A DNA stretch of 64,000 bases from Pantoea endophytica (GTDB lineage: Bacteria; Pseudomonadota; Gammaproteobacteria; Enterobacterales; Enterobacteriaceae), in the NCBI RefSeq assembly GCF_002858935.1, contig NZ_PJRT01000029.1:1-64000 (forward strand), given 5' to 3'. The notes below the pieces were generated by a model. That model did not search any database and was not told the origin of the DNA. It saw only the letters and a program-made list of their open reading frames with translations. Numbering within the stretch: position 1 is the first letter of the stretch; every line of letters starts with the position of its first letter. The translations under genes were made by a program, and so were the position numbers. This document shows, one piece after another, positions 40,454 through 50,424 of the stretch.

Positions 40454-41036
40454 GTGAAAGGTCCCAAATGTTCGGTAAGTAACGGTTGCTGTAACCGGAG
40501 ATAAACGTTTTTTCACTGCCGTCTTCGCGGTAGACCGCGCGTTTGACCGCGCCAATGTTGGCGCCATAAACGTGAATGCTGATGGAGACGCGGTCGTCAT
40601 AGGCGTTGCTGACGCGATGAATATCGCCTACCGTCGGCGACACCGCTTCAACGCGGCCGGGATCGAGTCGGACTGGCGCGCCTTCCGGCTGCAATCCGTT
40701 TGGCCCCGGCTGCCAGGATTGTGAAATCTCTGCGCCGCGCAGCATGCCAATCAGTCCCCATACGCGATGGTCGTGAATCGGCGTTTGCTGGCCTGGCCCC
40801 CAGACGAAACTCACCACCGAAAAGCGTTGCTGCGCATCGGCATACAACAAATATTGTTGATAGTGTTCGGGATGAGGTTGGGTAAAGGCGTCGTCCAGCC
40901 AGTCGTCGTGGCGAATCAACTCGCCAAGCCACGCGCTGCCACGTTGTAACACCGTGGCCTCTTCCGGCTGCGCATCCAGCAAGTTGGCAAGATTGGCGAC
41001 AAAATCTCGCAGGCGCTGGTGCTGATACTGGCTCAT
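40446..41036 (-). CDS. Cysteine dioxygenase-family thiol dioxygenase
   Basis: The 196-residue cupin has the iron ligands in TPIHDHRVWG (two His) and GDIHRVSN (third His). At the place where cysteine dioxygenase has its carboxylate-binding Arg (YTRNL), this protein reads YQQYLL, with Gln; that substitution is known from 3-mercaptopropionate-type dioxygenases. It should oxidise a thiol to a sulfinate, but the thiol may not be cysteine. It lies 5 nt after the monooxygenase gene and overlaps the rhodanese gene. Confidence 0.85.
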   Translation of the reverse strand: MSQYQHQRLRDFVANLANLLDAQPEEATVLQRGSAWLGELIRHDDWLDDAFTQPHPEHYQQYLLYADAQQRFSVVSFVWGPGQQTPIHDHRVWGLIGMLRGAEISQSWQPGPNGLQPEGAPVRLDPGRVEAVSPTVGDIHRVSNAYDDRVSISIHVYGANIGAVKRAVYREDGSEKTFISGYSNRYLPNIWDLSHD

Positions 41037-41041
41037 AAGCT

Positions 41042-42130
41042 TCAGGCGCTCCTTTTCTCGGCGGCTGAGAGCGCATCGACTTTCTCGCGCGTCAGCGGAA
41101 TCAGCTCGCGACCATATTCCACCGCATCGTTAAGCGGATCGAAGCCGCGAATCAGCACGCTATGAATGCCAAGGCGATAATATTCCAGCAGTGCATCGGA
41201 AACTTGCTCCGGCGTTCCCACCAGCGCAGTGGAGTTGTAGCCGCCCTGAACCAGTTTTGCGACGCCGGTCCACAGCACTTTATCCAGACGATCGCCTTCA
41301 TTGGCGGCGGCGAGTAAACGCTGCGCGCCAACGCTCTGCGGCTTTGCCTTACCAAAGGCAAAGCCACTTTCGTTAAGCTGTTTTTCGGCCGTGGCGCGGA
41401 TGTGCTCCGCACGTTCCCAGGCTTCTTTTTCAGTTGTGCCAAGAATCGGCCGGAACGAGATGTTGAAGTTAATTTCGCGGCCCTGTCTGGCGGCAGCGGC
41501 ACGCACGTTGCGTACCGTCTCTTCCGCGCCTTTCAGCGGCTCGCCCCACAGCGCAAACACATCGGCATGGCGTGCTGCAACATCAATCGCCTCCTGCGAC
41601 GATCCGCCAAAATAGATGGGCAGTTTATTCTGCAGCGGTTTGATGGCTGAGAACGCCTGCTCGGCCTGATAAAACCGGCCTTGATGATCGTACGGCTGCG
41701 CGGATTCGAGACTCTGCTTCAATACGGTGAGGAACTCATCGCTACGCGCATAGCGCTCGGCTTTATTGAGGAAGTCACCGTCGCGGCGCTGCTCGGCATC
41801 GCTGCCGCCGCTGATGATGTGCACCGCTAAGCGACCGTCGGTGAGATGATCAAGCGAAGCCAGTTTGCGCGCCGCTAGCGTCGGCGAGACAAAGCCGGGA
41901 CGATGCGCCAGCAAAAATTTCAGCGTCGAGGTGTGCGCCGCCGAGTGCGCGGTGACCAGAAAACCATCCGGCTGATCCGACCAATAGCCCACCAGAATGC
42001 GATCAAAACCGGCGTCTTCATGCGCCCGCGCAAAACGCGCAATGTACTCTTTATCGAACAGCGGGCCGCTAGCCGGAATAATTTCGGAAGCGAGGCGGTG
42101 GCCAATCATGCCAAGGAATTGAATGCTCAT
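41042..42130 (-). CDS. SsuD-like FMNH2-dependent alkanesulfonate monooxygenase
   Basis: ATG at 42130 with CAGGAG upstream gives 362 residues (MSIQFLGMIGHRLASEI). The luciferase-like fold is shown by GFDRILVGYWSDQPDGF, LDHLTDGRLAVHIISGG and LPIYFGGSSQEAIDVAARHAD, close to SsuD. Such enzymes cut sulfonates to aldehyde and sulfite using FMNH2. No ssuE-like reductase or ssuABC transporter is adjacent, so reduced flavin must come from elsewhere. It is first in a three-gene sulfur operon. Confidence 0.85.
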   Translation of the reverse strand: MSIQFLGMIGHRLASEIIPASGPLFDKEYIARFARAHEDAGFDRILVGYWSDQPDGFLVTAHSAAHTSTLKFLLAHRPGFVSPTLAARKLASLDHLTDGRLAVHIISGGSDAEQRRDGDFLNKAERYARSDEFLTVLKQSLESAQPYDHQGRFYQAEQAFSAIKPLQNKLPIYFGGSSQEAIDVAARHADVFALWGEPLKGAEETVRNVRAAAARQGREINFNISFRPILGTTEKEAWERAEHIRATAEKQLNESGFAFGKAKPQSVGAQRLLAAANEGDRLDKVLWTGVAKLVQGGYNSTALVGTPEQVSDALLEYYRLGIHSVLIRGFDPLNDAVEYGRELIPLTREKVDALSAAEKRSA

Positions 42131-42296
42131 GCGGTTCTCCTGAAGTGACGTCATGGAGAAAAACTACGGGCGCAGGCGGTGTGAACGGAAATTCAATATT
42201 GTGCAAAGGTTTTGCGTTTAACAGTGAAGCGGGTGATAGCGGGGGAAAAGCGGAAGCGACGCGGATTAGAACCGATTGAAATAATTAAGAACAGAA

Positions 42297-42316
42297 GGGC
42301 GAGCCGCAGCTCGCCC
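42297..42316 (-). terminator. Hairpin after nupC
   Basis: GGGCGAG and CTCGCCC form a 7-bp stem with a six-base loop, 6 nt past the nupC stop, followed on the minus strand by TTCTGTTCTT. Confidence 0.65.
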
Positions 42317-42322
42317 CGTATA

Positions 42323-43513
42323 TCAGAAGGCCAATACCAGACCAGCGATAGCGGCTGACAGCACGCTCACCAGCGTTGAACCGTACAGCAGTTTCAGGCC
42401 GAAGCGTGAAACCACGTTACCTTGCTCTTCGTGCAGACCCTTAATCGCGCCCGCCACAATCCCGATAGAGGAGAAGTTAGCAAAGGAGACCAGGAACACA
42501 GAAAGAATACCTTCCGAGTGTGGCGACAGCTGACCGGCGATTTTCTGCAGATCCATCATTGCCACGAATTCGTTGGAAACCAGTTTGGTGGCCATGATGC
42601 TGCCTACTTGCAGCGCTTCGTGTGAAGGAACACCCATCACCCACGCAAATGGATAGAACACATAGCCCAGCACGCCCTGGAAGCTGATGCCGAAAATCAG
42701 GTCGAACAGCGCGTTCAGACCGGTGATCAAGGCGATAAAACCAATCAGCATTGCGGCAACAATCATCGCAACTTTAAAACCGGCGAGGATGTATTCGCCC
42801 AGCATTTCGAAGAAGCTCTGGCCTTTATGCAGGTCCTGCAGTTGCAGATCTTCTTCGCTGTCCACGCGGTACGGGTTAATCAGCGACAGCACAATAAAGG
42901 TGCTGAACATGTTCAATACCAGCGCGGCCACCACATATTTTGGCTGCAGCATGGTCATGTAGGCGCCGACAATTGACATCGAAACGGTCGACATGGCAGT
43001 CGCTGCCATGGTGTACATACGGCGCTGTGACATTTTGCCAAGGATATCTTTATAGGCGATGAAGTTTTCTGACTGTCCCAAAATCAGAGAGCTCACGGCG
43101 TTAAAGGATTCCAGTTTGCCCATACCGTTTACTTTGGACAGCACGGTACCAATGCCGCGAATCACCCACGGCAAAATGCGGAAATGCTGCAAAATACCGA
43201 TTAACGCAGAGATGAAAATGATGGGGCAAAGCACGTTGAGGAAGAAGAAAGCGAGACCTTTTTCGCTCATATTACCAAACACGAAGTTGGTGCCTTCGGC
43301 GGCATATTTGAGCAGATGATCGAAGAATCCTGCGAAGCCCTGCACAAAGCCGAGACCGATGGAGGAGTTCAGGAAGAACCAGGCCAGCAGAATTTCGATT
43401 ACCAGAAGTTGAACGATATAACGAAGACGGATGCTTTTACGATCGTGGCTGACCAGCAAGGCCAGCACCGCTACCACCACTAGTGCTAAAAGAAAATGCA
43501 AAACATGGGACAT
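42323..43513 (-). CDS. nupC: Nucleoside:proton symporter NupC
   Basis: The 396-residue concentrative nucleoside transporter matches E. coli NupC along its length ([58 protein letters not shown]). It imports pyrimidine nucleosides and adenosine across the inner membrane. It is divergent from mntH with a 369-bp shared region. Confidence 0.96.
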   Translation of the reverse strand: MSHVLHFLLALVVVAVLALLVSHDRKSIRLRYIVQLLVIEILLAWFFLNSSIGLGFVQGFAGFFDHLLKYAAEGTNFVFGNMSEKGLAFFFLNVLCPIIFISALIGILQHFRILPWVIRGIGTVLSKVNGMGKLESFNAVSSLILGQSENFIAYKDILGKMSQRRMYTMAATAMSTVSMSIVGAYMTMLQPKYVVAALVLNMFSTFIVLSLINPYRVDSEEDLQLQDLHKGQSFFEMLGEYILAGFKVAMIVAAMLIGFIALITGLNALFDLIFGISFQGVLGYVFYPFAWVMGVPSHEALQVGSIMATKLVSNEFVAMMDLQKIAGQLSPHSEGILSVFLVSFANFSSIGIVAGAIKGLHEEQGNVVSRFGLKLLYGSTLVSVLSAAIAGLVLAF

Positions 43514-43559
43514 GTCGGCTCCAAATTTGAGGAGGGTTGTATTTTGTTGCGTATTCTAT

Positions 43560-43571
43560 GTAACGCGTTAC
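43560..43571. promoter_or_regulatory. Perfect palindrome upstream of nupC
   Basis: GTAACGCGTTAC is a perfect 12-bp palindrome 47 bp before the nupC start, with GTTGCG just beside it at 43547. E. coli nupC is controlled by CRP and CytR, and CytR recognises GTTGCATT-like octamers, so it may be an operator. Confidence 0.35.
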
Positions 43572-43761
43572 TTAAAAACGAGATCAAAACCACATTATAA
43601 GTATTCGCTATCGCGTTTTTTCTCAGATAAGTCTGACCGCTCACAACCCTATTACAAATTCATCACAAGAAATATCCACAAAAACATTGTCTATAAAATA
43701 ACCCAAGAGTAGAGTCTTTTGCGTTGCATTTGTTTTTAGCAAGAACTGACTTTACCGCAAT

Positions 43762-43779
43762 GTATAGCAATGGCTATAC
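43762..43779. promoter_or_regulatory. MntR-type operator of mntH
   Basis: GTATAGCAATGGCTATAC is a 7-bp perfect inverted repeat with a four-base centre. It closely resembles the MntR box of E. coli mntH, which represses in manganese. Confidence 0.8.
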
Positions 43780-43882
43780 TTTATAGCACCATCTATTACT
43801 ACAATAACTATAACCAAATTTCATCTGCCTTGAATGACCCTTAATCTGGACAGGTCAACAAGCATTAGGACAGGGTAAAACT

Positions 43883-45124
43883 ATGCTAGAAAGCCGCACC
43901 GCCGAGCGCGCCGCTCGCGGAGCCAGAAAGATCAAACTCGCGCTGCTGGGCCCCGCCTTTATTGCGGCGATTGGCTACATCGATCCCGGCAACTTCGCGA
44001 CCAACATTCAGGCCGGCGCCGCCTATGGCTACAAGCTGTTATGGGTGGTGGTGTGGGCCAACGTCATGGCGATGCTGATCCAGCTGATGTCCGCCAAGCT
44101 GGGCATTGCTACCGGCAAAAATCTTGCAGAACACATCCGCGATCGCTTCCCGCGTCCGGCGGTGTGGTTCTATTGGGTGCAGGCGGAAATCATCGCCATG
44201 GCCACCGATCTCGCTGAATTTATCGGCGCGGCGCTCGGCTTCAAGCTATTACTTGGCATTTCCCTGCTGCAGGGTGCGGTGTTAACCGGTATCGCGACCT
44301 ACCTGATTCTGATGCTGCAAAGTCGCGGGCAGAAGCCGCTGGAACTGGTGATTGGCGGTCTGCTGCTGTTTGTAGCGGCGGCTTATATTGTGGAGCTGTT
44401 TTTCTCCCAGCCTAAAGTGAGTGAGCTGGTGGTTGGCATGGCGCTGCCATCGCTGCCAACATCGGATGCGGTATTCCTCGCTGCTGGTGTGTTAGGCGCC
44501 ACCATTATGCCGCACGTGATTTATCTGCATTCGGCGCTGACGCAGCACGGCAATAAAGGCAGCAAGGCGCAACGTTACAGTTCAACCAAGCTGGATGTGG
44601 CTATCGCCATGACCATCGCTGGCTTTGTGAATCTGGCGATGATGGCCACCGCCGCCGCGGCATTTCACTTTAGCGGTCACTCCAGCATCGTCGATCTCGA
44701 TCAGGCTTACTTAACGCTGCAACCGCTGTTGGGTGAAGCGGCGGCGATTGTGTTCGGTTTGAGTCTGGTGGCTGCCGGTCTCTCTTCTACCGTGGTCGGC
44801 ACGCTGGCGGGACAAGTGGTGATGCAGGGCTTTATCCGTTTCCACATTCCGCTGTGGTTCCGCCGCACTATCACCATGTTGCCCTCTTTTATAGTAATTT
44901 GGGCGGGCTGGGATCCCACGCGCATTCTGGTAATGAGTCAGGTGCTGTTGAGTTTCGGTATCGCGCTGGCGCTGATTCCGCTGCTCTCCTTTACCGGCAA
45001 CCGCGAATTGATGGGCGATGAGATGGTGAACTCACGCCTGATGCAAAATGCCGGGCGGCTGATTGTGGTGCTGGTGATCGCCCTCAATCTCTATTTGCTG
45101 GTCGGCGAAGCGCTCGGTTGGTAA
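43883..45124 (+). CDS. mntH: Proton-coupled manganese transporter MntH (NRAMP)
   Basis: The 413-residue NRAMP transporter has the metal-binding motif [11 protein letters not shown] in segment 1 and [11 protein letters not shown] in segment 6. It imports Mn(II), and to a lesser degree Fe(II), with protons. About eleven hydrophobic segments are visible. Manganese control by MntR is suggested by the upstream operator. Confidence 0.97.
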   Translation: MLESRTAERAARGARKIKLALLGPAFIAAIGYIDPGNFATNIQAGAAYGYKLLWVVVWANVMAMLIQLMSAKLGIATGKNLAEHIRDRFPRPAVWFYWVQAEIIAMATDLAEFIGAALGFKLLLGISLLQGAVLTGIATYLILMLQSRGQKPLELVIGGLLLFVAAAYIVELFFSQPKVSELVVGMALPSLPTSDAVFLAAGVLGATIMPHVIYLHSALTQHGNKGSKAQRYSSTKLDVAIAMTIAGFVNLAMMATAAAAFHFSGHSSIVDLDQAYLTLQPLLGEAAAIVFGLSLVAAGLSSTVVGTLAGQVVMQGFIRFHIPLWFRRTITMLPSFIVIWAGWDPTRILVMSQVLLSFGIALALIPLLSFTGNRELMGDEMVNSRLMQNAGRLIVVLVIALNLYLLVGEALGW

Positions 45125-45139
45125 CTGCCAGAGAAAAGA

Positions 45140-45167
45140 AAAATCCCGCCATTGTGCAGGATTTTTT
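45140..45167. terminator. Bidirectional terminator between mntH and ypeC
   Basis: AAAATCC (45140-45146) pairs with GGATTTT (45159-45165) with A- and T-runs outside, between convergent genes. Confidence 0.7.
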
Positions 45168-45169
45168 GT

Positions 45170-45526
45170 TTAGTGATGATGGTGATCGTGGTGACCTCGA
45201 CGATCATCATGGCGATGATCGTGGCGGTGATGTTCACGACGTTCACGCTCATGCCAGCGGCGTTCGCGCTCACGTTCATAGGCGCGATGACGTTTCCACT
45301 CTTCGTGACGCCACCAGCGATGATCGTTGTACTGATAACGATCGTTCCACCAGCGCGGCTCGCGCCAGCGACCGCCGTCCCAGTAATTACCGTGACGATC
45401 GCGATCGCCGAGATGCAGCGTAACGCCCGGACCCAAATTTATGGTGGCGCTGTCGGCTTGTGCTGTGCTGATAGCCAACGGGGATAAGGTTGCCAGCAAG
45501 GCGGCAAACAAAATGGCACGTTTCAT
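45170..45526 (-). CDS. ypeC: YpeC-like His/Arg-rich secreted protein (DUF2502)
   Basis: The 118-residue product has a Sec signal peptide (MKRAILFAALLATLSPLAIS, cleavage after AQA) and a mature part with LHLGDRDRHGNYWDGGRWR, typical of the family, then an extremely basic tail rich in His, Arg and Trp that ends in five histidines. The tail could bind metal, and mntH is the neighbour, but the function is unknown. AAGGAG precedes the start. Confidence 0.88.
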   Translation of the reverse strand: MKRAILFAALLATLSPLAISTAQADSATINLGPGVTLHLGDRDRHGNYWDGGRWREPRWWNDRYQYNDHRWWRHEEWKRHRAYERERERRWHERERREHHRHDHRHDDRRGHHDHHHH

Positions 45527-45677
45527 AACTTCTCCTTTTCAGTAGCTTATAACTGCCACCGTTGCGCTAGTTTGCCACATCGGACCAGGGAAGCCTTGAG
45601 AATCAGTCTGAAAACGCTGAGGGAAATCTGAAATGAGAATTTTCTGCTGCGGAAAACGCCCGACCAATGCCGGGCGG

Positions 45678-45689
45678 GTAAACGTTTAC
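45678..45689. promoter_or_regulatory. LacI/GalR-type palindrome at the end of the aldo-keto reductase gene
   Basis: GTAAACGTTTAC is a perfect palindrome covering the stop codon. Together with following bases it shares CGTTTACACTAAG with the region upstream of the same gene (46728-46740). Confidence 0.35.
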
Positions 45690-46675
45690 ACTAAGATATT
45701 GTGGATAGCGTCGATCTCATCCTGGCTTAGTTCCGGCTGGCTCAACATCTCAACCGCATCATCAATTTGCGCGGTTTTACTGGCGCCAATCAGCACCGAG
45801 GTAACACGCGCATCGCGCAGCACCCAGCTCAGCGCCATCTGCGCCAGCTTCTGGCCGCGCTGTTGGGCAATCGCCTGCAGCTGACGCACTTTTTCCATCT
45901 TCTCTTGCGTCAGCTGGTTTTCATTCAGGAACTTACTGCCGCTGGCGATGCGCGAGTCTTGTGGAATACCCTGCAAATAGCGGTCGGTTAACACGCCACC
46001 CGCCAGCGGCGAGAAGGCGATGCAACCAACGCCGTTGTCGCCCAGCACATCCAGTAAACCCTGCTCAGGCGTACGTTCAAACATCGAATAACGCGGCTGG
46101 TGGATCAGGCAAGGCGTGCCGAGGTCGCGCAGAATCGCAATCGCTTCGGCGGCTTTGTCTGCCGGATAGTTGGAGATGGCGGCATACAGCGCTTTGCCCT
46201 GACGCACCACCTGATCCAGCGCACGCATAGTCTCTTCCAGCGGCGTTTCGGGATCGGGGCGGTGATGATAGAAGATATCAACGTACTCCAATCCCATGCG
46301 CTTCAGGCTTTGATCGAGACTGGAAATCAGATACTTGCGCGAACCCCAATCGCCGTATGGGCCGTCCCACATGGTGTAACCGGCTTTAGTTGAAATCACC
46401 AGCTCGTCACGCAGTCCCTGAAAATCCTCGCGCAGAATGCGACCAAAGTTGGATTCCGCCGATCCCGGCGGCGGGCCGTAATTATTGGCGAGATCGAAAT
46501 GGGTAATGCCGCGATCAAAGGCATGGCGCAGCAGTTCACGGCTGTTATCGACGCGCGTACTGTCGCCAAAGTTATGCCACAAACCCAGTGAAATCGCCGG
46601 TAACTTCAGGCCGCTACGGCCACTGCGGCGGTATTGCATCTGTTGATAACGTTCGGGATGGGGAAAAGCACTCAT
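45686..46675 (-). CDS. YghZ-like aldo-keto reductase (L-glyceraldehyde 3-phosphate reductase type)
   Basis: ATG at 46675 with AGGAACG upstream gives 329 residues. The AKR tetrad is seen: Asp/Tyr in FDLANNYGPPPGSAE, Lys in ISTKAGYTMWDG and His in YHHRPDPETPLE. Similarity to YghZ/Gpr is strong over the length (LGLWHNFGD, LGDNGVGCIAFSPLAGG). It should reduce small aldehydes with NADPH. It is divergent from ipdC. Confidence 0.88.
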   Translation of the reverse strand: MSAFPHPERYQQMQYRRSGRSGLKLPAISLGLWHNFGDSTRVDNSRELLRHAFDRGITHFDLANNYGPPPGSAESNFGRILREDFQGLRDELVISTKAGYTMWDGPYGDWGSRKYLISSLDQSLKRMGLEYVDIFYHHRPDPETPLEETMRALDQVVRQGKALYAAISNYPADKAAEAIAILRDLGTPCLIHQPRYSMFERTPEQGLLDVLGDNGVGCIAFSPLAGGVLTDRYLQGIPQDSRIASGSKFLNENQLTQEKMEKVRQLQAIAQQRGQKLAQMALSWVLRDARVTSVLIGASKTAQIDDAVEMLSQPELSQDEIDAIHNILV

Positions 46676-46719
46676 GCAGCGTTCCTGTCTCATAGGGGAG
46701 AAAGTGACATCAGCATATC

Positions 46720-46737
46720 AGTGTATGCGTTTACACT
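46720..46737. promoter_or_regulatory. Inverted repeat upstream of the aldo-keto reductase gene
   Basis: AGTGTATGCGTTTACACT has 6-bp perfect arms, 45 bp before the start. Its right part is repeated beyond the other end of the gene, so it may be an operator. Confidence 0.4.
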
Positions 46738-46888
46738 AAGGCGAAACGCGCCGAAGATCGCAACTTACAGAATTATCTGTCGTCGTAACGAATGCTTGCC
46801 ACAAATCACCACGCCACGATGATGAATATCTCGCCAATTCAGCCACATCGCTAATACTCGTGATTATCCCCTTAACAAGGAGCTGTCG

Positions 46889-48541
46889 ATGAAAAACCCG
46901 AACGTTGGCGATTATTTACTGCACCGATTACAGCAAGCTGGCATCCGTCATCTGTTCGGCGTGCCCGGCGATTACAACCTGCAATTTCTCGACAGCGTGA
47001 TTGCGCATCCCGACATTGCCTGGGTTGGCTGTGCCAATGAACTGAATGCGGCGTATGCGGCGGATGGTTACGGGCGCTGCAACGGTGCGGCGGCACTGCT
47101 GACCACCTTTGGCGTCGGCGAGCTAAGCGCGATTAACGGCATCGCCGGCAGCTATGCCGAATATGTGCCGGTGATTCATATCGTTGGCGCGCCCGCCAGT
47201 CAGGCGCAACAGCAGGGCGATTGTGTGCACCATTCGCTGGGCGACGGCGATTTTGGTCACTTCCTGCGTATGGCGCAGGAAGTAAGTGTGGCATCGGCGG
47301 TGCTGACGGCGGAAAACGCAGTGACTGAGATTGATCGCGTTATCAGCGAGGCGCTAACGCAACATCGCCCCGGCTATTTACTGCTGGCGGTGGATGTGGC
47401 GGCGGCTGAGATTTCGCTATCAGAGGAAAAAGCCACAGCCGCAGATAACCATCAGCAGGTTGCCGTGGCCTTTGCCGATGCGGCAGAACGCTTGCTGGCA
47501 CCAGCACAGCGCGTGGCGCTGTTGGCCGATTTCCTGGCCTCACGCTGGCAGTTGCAGCCACAGCTTGAGGTGTTGCGCCAGCTGCGTGCGATTCCTGCCG
47601 CCACCTTGTTGATGGGCAAGGGCGTGCTGAACGAGCAGCAGCCGGGCTTCGTCGGTACGTATGCCGCGCAAGGCAGCAGCGATGCGGTGCGTCAGACCAT
47701 CGAAGATACCGACGTTACGCTGTGCGTCGGCGTGCGGTTTACCGACACCTTAACCGCCGGCTTCACACAAAATCTGCCCGCCGAGCGCGTGATCGATCTG
47801 CAGCCGTTTCAGGCCACGGTCGCTGGCGAGGTGTTTGCGCCGTTGAGCATGCAGCAGGCGCTGGCGGCGCTGACGCCGATTTATCAGCGTCACTGCGCGC
47901 ACTGGCGGCTGGCAGATGCGTCTGAGTACGAGGAAAGTGAGCAAATTGCTGCGGCGGTAATCAGTCAGCAGGCATTCTGGCAGGCGATGCAGCGCTTCCT
48001 GCAACCCGGTGATATTATCCTTGCCGATCAAGGCACTGCGGCCTTTGGCGCGGCGGCGCTGCGTTTACCGCAGGATGCGCAACTGCTGGTGCAACCGCTG
48101 TGGGGATCGATTGGCTATACTTTACCCGCCACTTTTGGTGTGCAAACCGCGCAGCCAGATCGGCGGGTCATCCTGATTATTGGCGATGGCTCTGCGCAGC
48201 TGACGATTCAGGAGTTAGGTTCGATGCTACGCGACGGCCAGCAGCCGATTATCTTCTTGATTAATAACGATGGTTATACCGTTGAGCGCGCGATTCACGG
48301 TGCTGAGCAACGTTACAATGATATCGCGCAATGGAACTGGACCGTGCTACCGCAGGCGCTGAGCCAGCACTGTGCGGCGCAAAGCTGGCGCGTCAGCGAA
48401 ACGGTGCAACTCGACGCGGTGATGGAACAATTAATGCGAAATCGACGTCTGTCGCTGGTGGAAGTGGTGATGGACAAACAGGACTTGCCGCCGCTGCTAC
48501 GTAAAGTCACCGCCGCACTGCATCAGCGTAATAGTGGCTAA
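46889..48541 (+). CDS. ipdC: Indole-3-pyruvate decarboxylase
   Basis: IpdC converts indole-3-pyruvate to indole-3-acetaldehyde, the key step of auxin synthesis from tryptophan in plant-associated enterobacteria. The 550-residue ThDP enzyme has the catalytic Glu in NELNAAYAADGYGR, the His pair in CVHHSLGDGDF, and a ThDP/Mg motif starting GDGSAQLTIQELG and ending INNDGYTVE. The length is normal. It sits between the aldo-keto reductase and glk, where E. coli has other genes. Confidence 0.93.
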   Translation: MKNPNVGDYLLHRLQQAGIRHLFGVPGDYNLQFLDSVIAHPDIAWVGCANELNAAYAADGYGRCNGAAALLTTFGVGELSAINGIAGSYAEYVPVIHIVGAPASQAQQQGDCVHHSLGDGDFGHFLRMAQEVSVASAVLTAENAVTEIDRVISEALTQHRPGYLLLAVDVAAAEISLSEEKATAADNHQQVAVAFADAAERLLAPAQRVALLADFLASRWQLQPQLEVLRQLRAIPAATLLMGKGVLNEQQPGFVGTYAAQGSSDAVRQTIEDTDVTLCVGVRFTDTLTAGFTQNLPAERVIDLQPFQATVAGEVFAPLSMQQALAALTPIYQRHCAHWRLADASEYEESEQIAAAVISQQAFWQAMQRFLQPGDIILADQGTAAFGAAALRLPQDAQLLVQPLWGSIGYTLPATFGVQTAQPDRRVILIIGDGSAQLTIQELGSMLRDGQQPIIFLINNDGYTVERAIHGAEQRYNDIAQWNWTVLPQALSQHCAAQSWRVSETVQLDAVMEQLMRNRRLSLVEVVMDKQDLPPLLRKVTAALHQRNSG

Positions 48542-48701
48542 ATTTCGGAAAGTTGCCGCTGGGAAGTCGGGCAGGTGATCGGTAGGCTGTGCAGCATCTT
48601 TGAATGGATTACGCCCATCGTGCAGGTGGGCGTTGTTGTTTTATTGGCAGGCTTTTATAGTGTCCTGCAATTGTTTATGACCCAAGCGGAGCAGCAGAAG
48701 A

Positions 48702-49667
48702 ATGACAACATACGCCCTGGTCGGCGATGTGGGCGGTACCAATGCCCGTCTCGCATTGTGTGAGGTAGAAAACGGCGCTATCTCGCAAGCCCAAACCTTC
48801 TCAACATCAGACTACGACAATCTCGAAGCGGTGATTCGCCACTATCTGGACGAGCAAAAACAGGACATTAAGCACGCCTGTATCGCTATTGCCTGTCCGA
48901 TTACCGGCGATTGGGTGGAGATGACCAACCACGATTGGGCGTTCTCGACCAAAGTGATGAAAGAGCATCTGGCGCTGGAAAGCCTGGAAATCATTAATGA
49001 TTTCACCGCCGTTTCTATGGCGATTCCGATGCTGAGCGAACAGGAAGTGATTCAGTTTGGCGGTAGAGCGCCGGTTGAAGGCAAGCCTATCGCGATTTAT
49101 GGTGCGGGTACCGGCCTCGGCGTCAGCCATTTAGTGCACGTGGATAAGCGCTGGATCAGCTTGCCGGGCGAGGGCGGTCACGTTGACTTCGCGCCAAATA
49201 GCGAAGAAGAGGGTGAAATTCTCGAAGTGCTGCGCGCGGAGATTGGCCACGTTTCGGCGGAACGCGTGCTGTCCGGTGCCGGTTTGGTTAATCTGTATCG
49301 CGCCATCGTGAAGTCAGATGAGCGTGAGCCAGAAAACCTCAAGCCTAAAGATGTCACCGAACGCGCATTAAAAGATACCTGCATCGATTGCCGTCGCGCG
49401 CTGTCGTTGTTCTGCGTGATCATGGGCCGTTTTGGCGGCAACCTGGCGCTGAATCTGGGCACTTTCGGCGGCGTTTATATCGCGGGCGGTATTGTGCCGC
49501 GCTTCCTCGATTTCTTTAAAGCCTCCGGTTTCCGCGCGGCATTTGAAGATAAAGGTCGCTTCCGCGATTACCTGGTCGATATTCCGGTATATATGATTAC
49601 TCACGATCAGCCGGGCTTACTCGGCGCCGGTGCGCACCTGCGTCAGGTGTTGGGCCGCGAGCTGTAA
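48702..49667 (+). CDS. glk: Glucokinase
   Basis: The 321-residue enzyme phosphorylates free intracellular glucose with ATP. It has the ATP-binding start [27 protein letters not shown], the [11 protein letters not shown] block and [10 protein letters not shown]. The 160-bp gap after ipdC probably contains its own promoter. Confidence 0.97.
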   Translation: MTTYALVGDVGGTNARLALCEVENGAISQAQTFSTSDYDNLEAVIRHYLDEQKQDIKHACIAIACPITGDWVEMTNHDWAFSTKVMKEHLALESLEIINDFTAVSMAIPMLSEQEVIQFGGRAPVEGKPIAIYGAGTGLGVSHLVHVDKRWISLPGEGGHVDFAPNSEEEGEILEVLRAEIGHVSAERVLSGAGLVNLYRAIVKSDEREPENLKPKDVTERALKDTCIDCRRALSLFCVIMGRFGGNLALNLGTFGGVYIAGGIVPRFLDFFKASGFRAAFEDKGRFRDYLVDIPVYMITHDQPGLLGAGAHLRQVLGREL

Positions 49668-49673
49668 ACACGC

Positions 49674-49699
49674 AGGCGAGCGGCATCCGCCGTTCGCCT
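49674..49699. terminator. Terminator between glk and ypdB
   Basis: AGGCGAGCGGC and GCCGTTCGCCT form an 11-bp stem with one wobble pair and a four-base loop between convergent genes, followed by TTATAATC. Confidence 0.8.
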
Positions 49700-50424
49700 T
49701 ATAATCTCATCAACTGCCGAAAGGCTTTCACCTTGCTGCGACTCACCGGCACCTGCGCATCCAAATCACGCAACTTCACCAAATAGGTATTGTTAAACCA
49801 CGGCTCGATTTCACGAATCTTGCTCAGGTTGACGCAGTAAGAGCGATGGCAGCGGAAGAACTGCTGTTCCGGTAAACGGCTGCAAAACTCACTGATCACC
49901 ATCGACATCACATAGGCTTCGCGCCGCGTATACACAAACGTCAACTTCTCGTGCGCCTCAACGTAATAAATCTCGTTGATATCGGTGACGATAATGCGTT
50001 CATCTTTCACCAGATTGACGGTTTGTGGCGAGCTGGTGGCTGCGTTTTGTGGTTGCAACTGCTGTTGCGCGCTGGCTTCCAGTTTCTGCAGCATGGTCAT
50101 GATGCGCGACTCATGATACGGCTTGAGAATGTAGTCAAACGCGTCCAGCTCAAACGCTTCAACCGCATGCTCTTTCCACGCGGTGATAAACACAATCAAT
50201 GGCTTATGAGCAAACTGATTGATGTTTTGCGCCAGCAGCATGCCATCAAGCGAAGGAATGTTGATATCGAGGAAAATCACATCCACACGATGGTTCTGCA
50301 GATATTTCAGCACTTCCAGCCCATCATCAAAGCAGGCCTCAACGCTGATTTGGCTATGTTGCTGAATCATCCAGCTTAACTCTTGCTGGGCAAGAAATTC
50401 GTCTTCAACGATGATGGCTTTCAC
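49699..50424 (-). CDS. ypdB: LytTR response regulator YpdB
   Basis: The 241-residue regulator has a receiver domain (phospho-acceptor Asp in [13 protein letters not shown], Lys in YILKPYHES) and a LytTR DNA-binding domain ([32 protein letters not shown]). In E. coli YpdB activates yhjX when pyruvate is available. Its start overlaps the kinase gene by 4 nt. A yhjX gene lies 10 kb away in this window. Confidence 0.95.
   Translation of the reverse strand: MKAIIVEDEFLAQQELSWMIQQHSQISVEACFDDGLEVLKYLQNHRVDVIFLDINIPSLDGMLLAQNINQFAHKPLIVFITAWKEHAVEAFELDAFDYILKPYHESRIMTMLQKLEASAQQQLQPQNAATSSPQTVNLVKDERIIVTDINEIYYVEAHEKLTFVYTRREAYVMSMVISEFCSRLPEQQFFRCHRSYCVNLSKIREIEPWFNNTYLVKLRDLDAQVPVSRSKVKAFRQLMRL

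Larger units (their letters stand above)
43514..43882. other. Divergent regulatory region nupC/mntH (369 bp)
   Basis: No gene is visible. The nupC side holds the palindrome GTAACGCGTTAC; the mntH side holds the MntR-type box. The middle is AT-rich (around 43600-43700). Confidence 0.6.

Noticed and set aside
45170..45526. RcnB-like nickel/cobalt protein for the His-rich gene next to mntH
   Set aside because: The GDRDRHGNYWDGG block and the position next to mntH fit the YpeC (DUF2502) family better.
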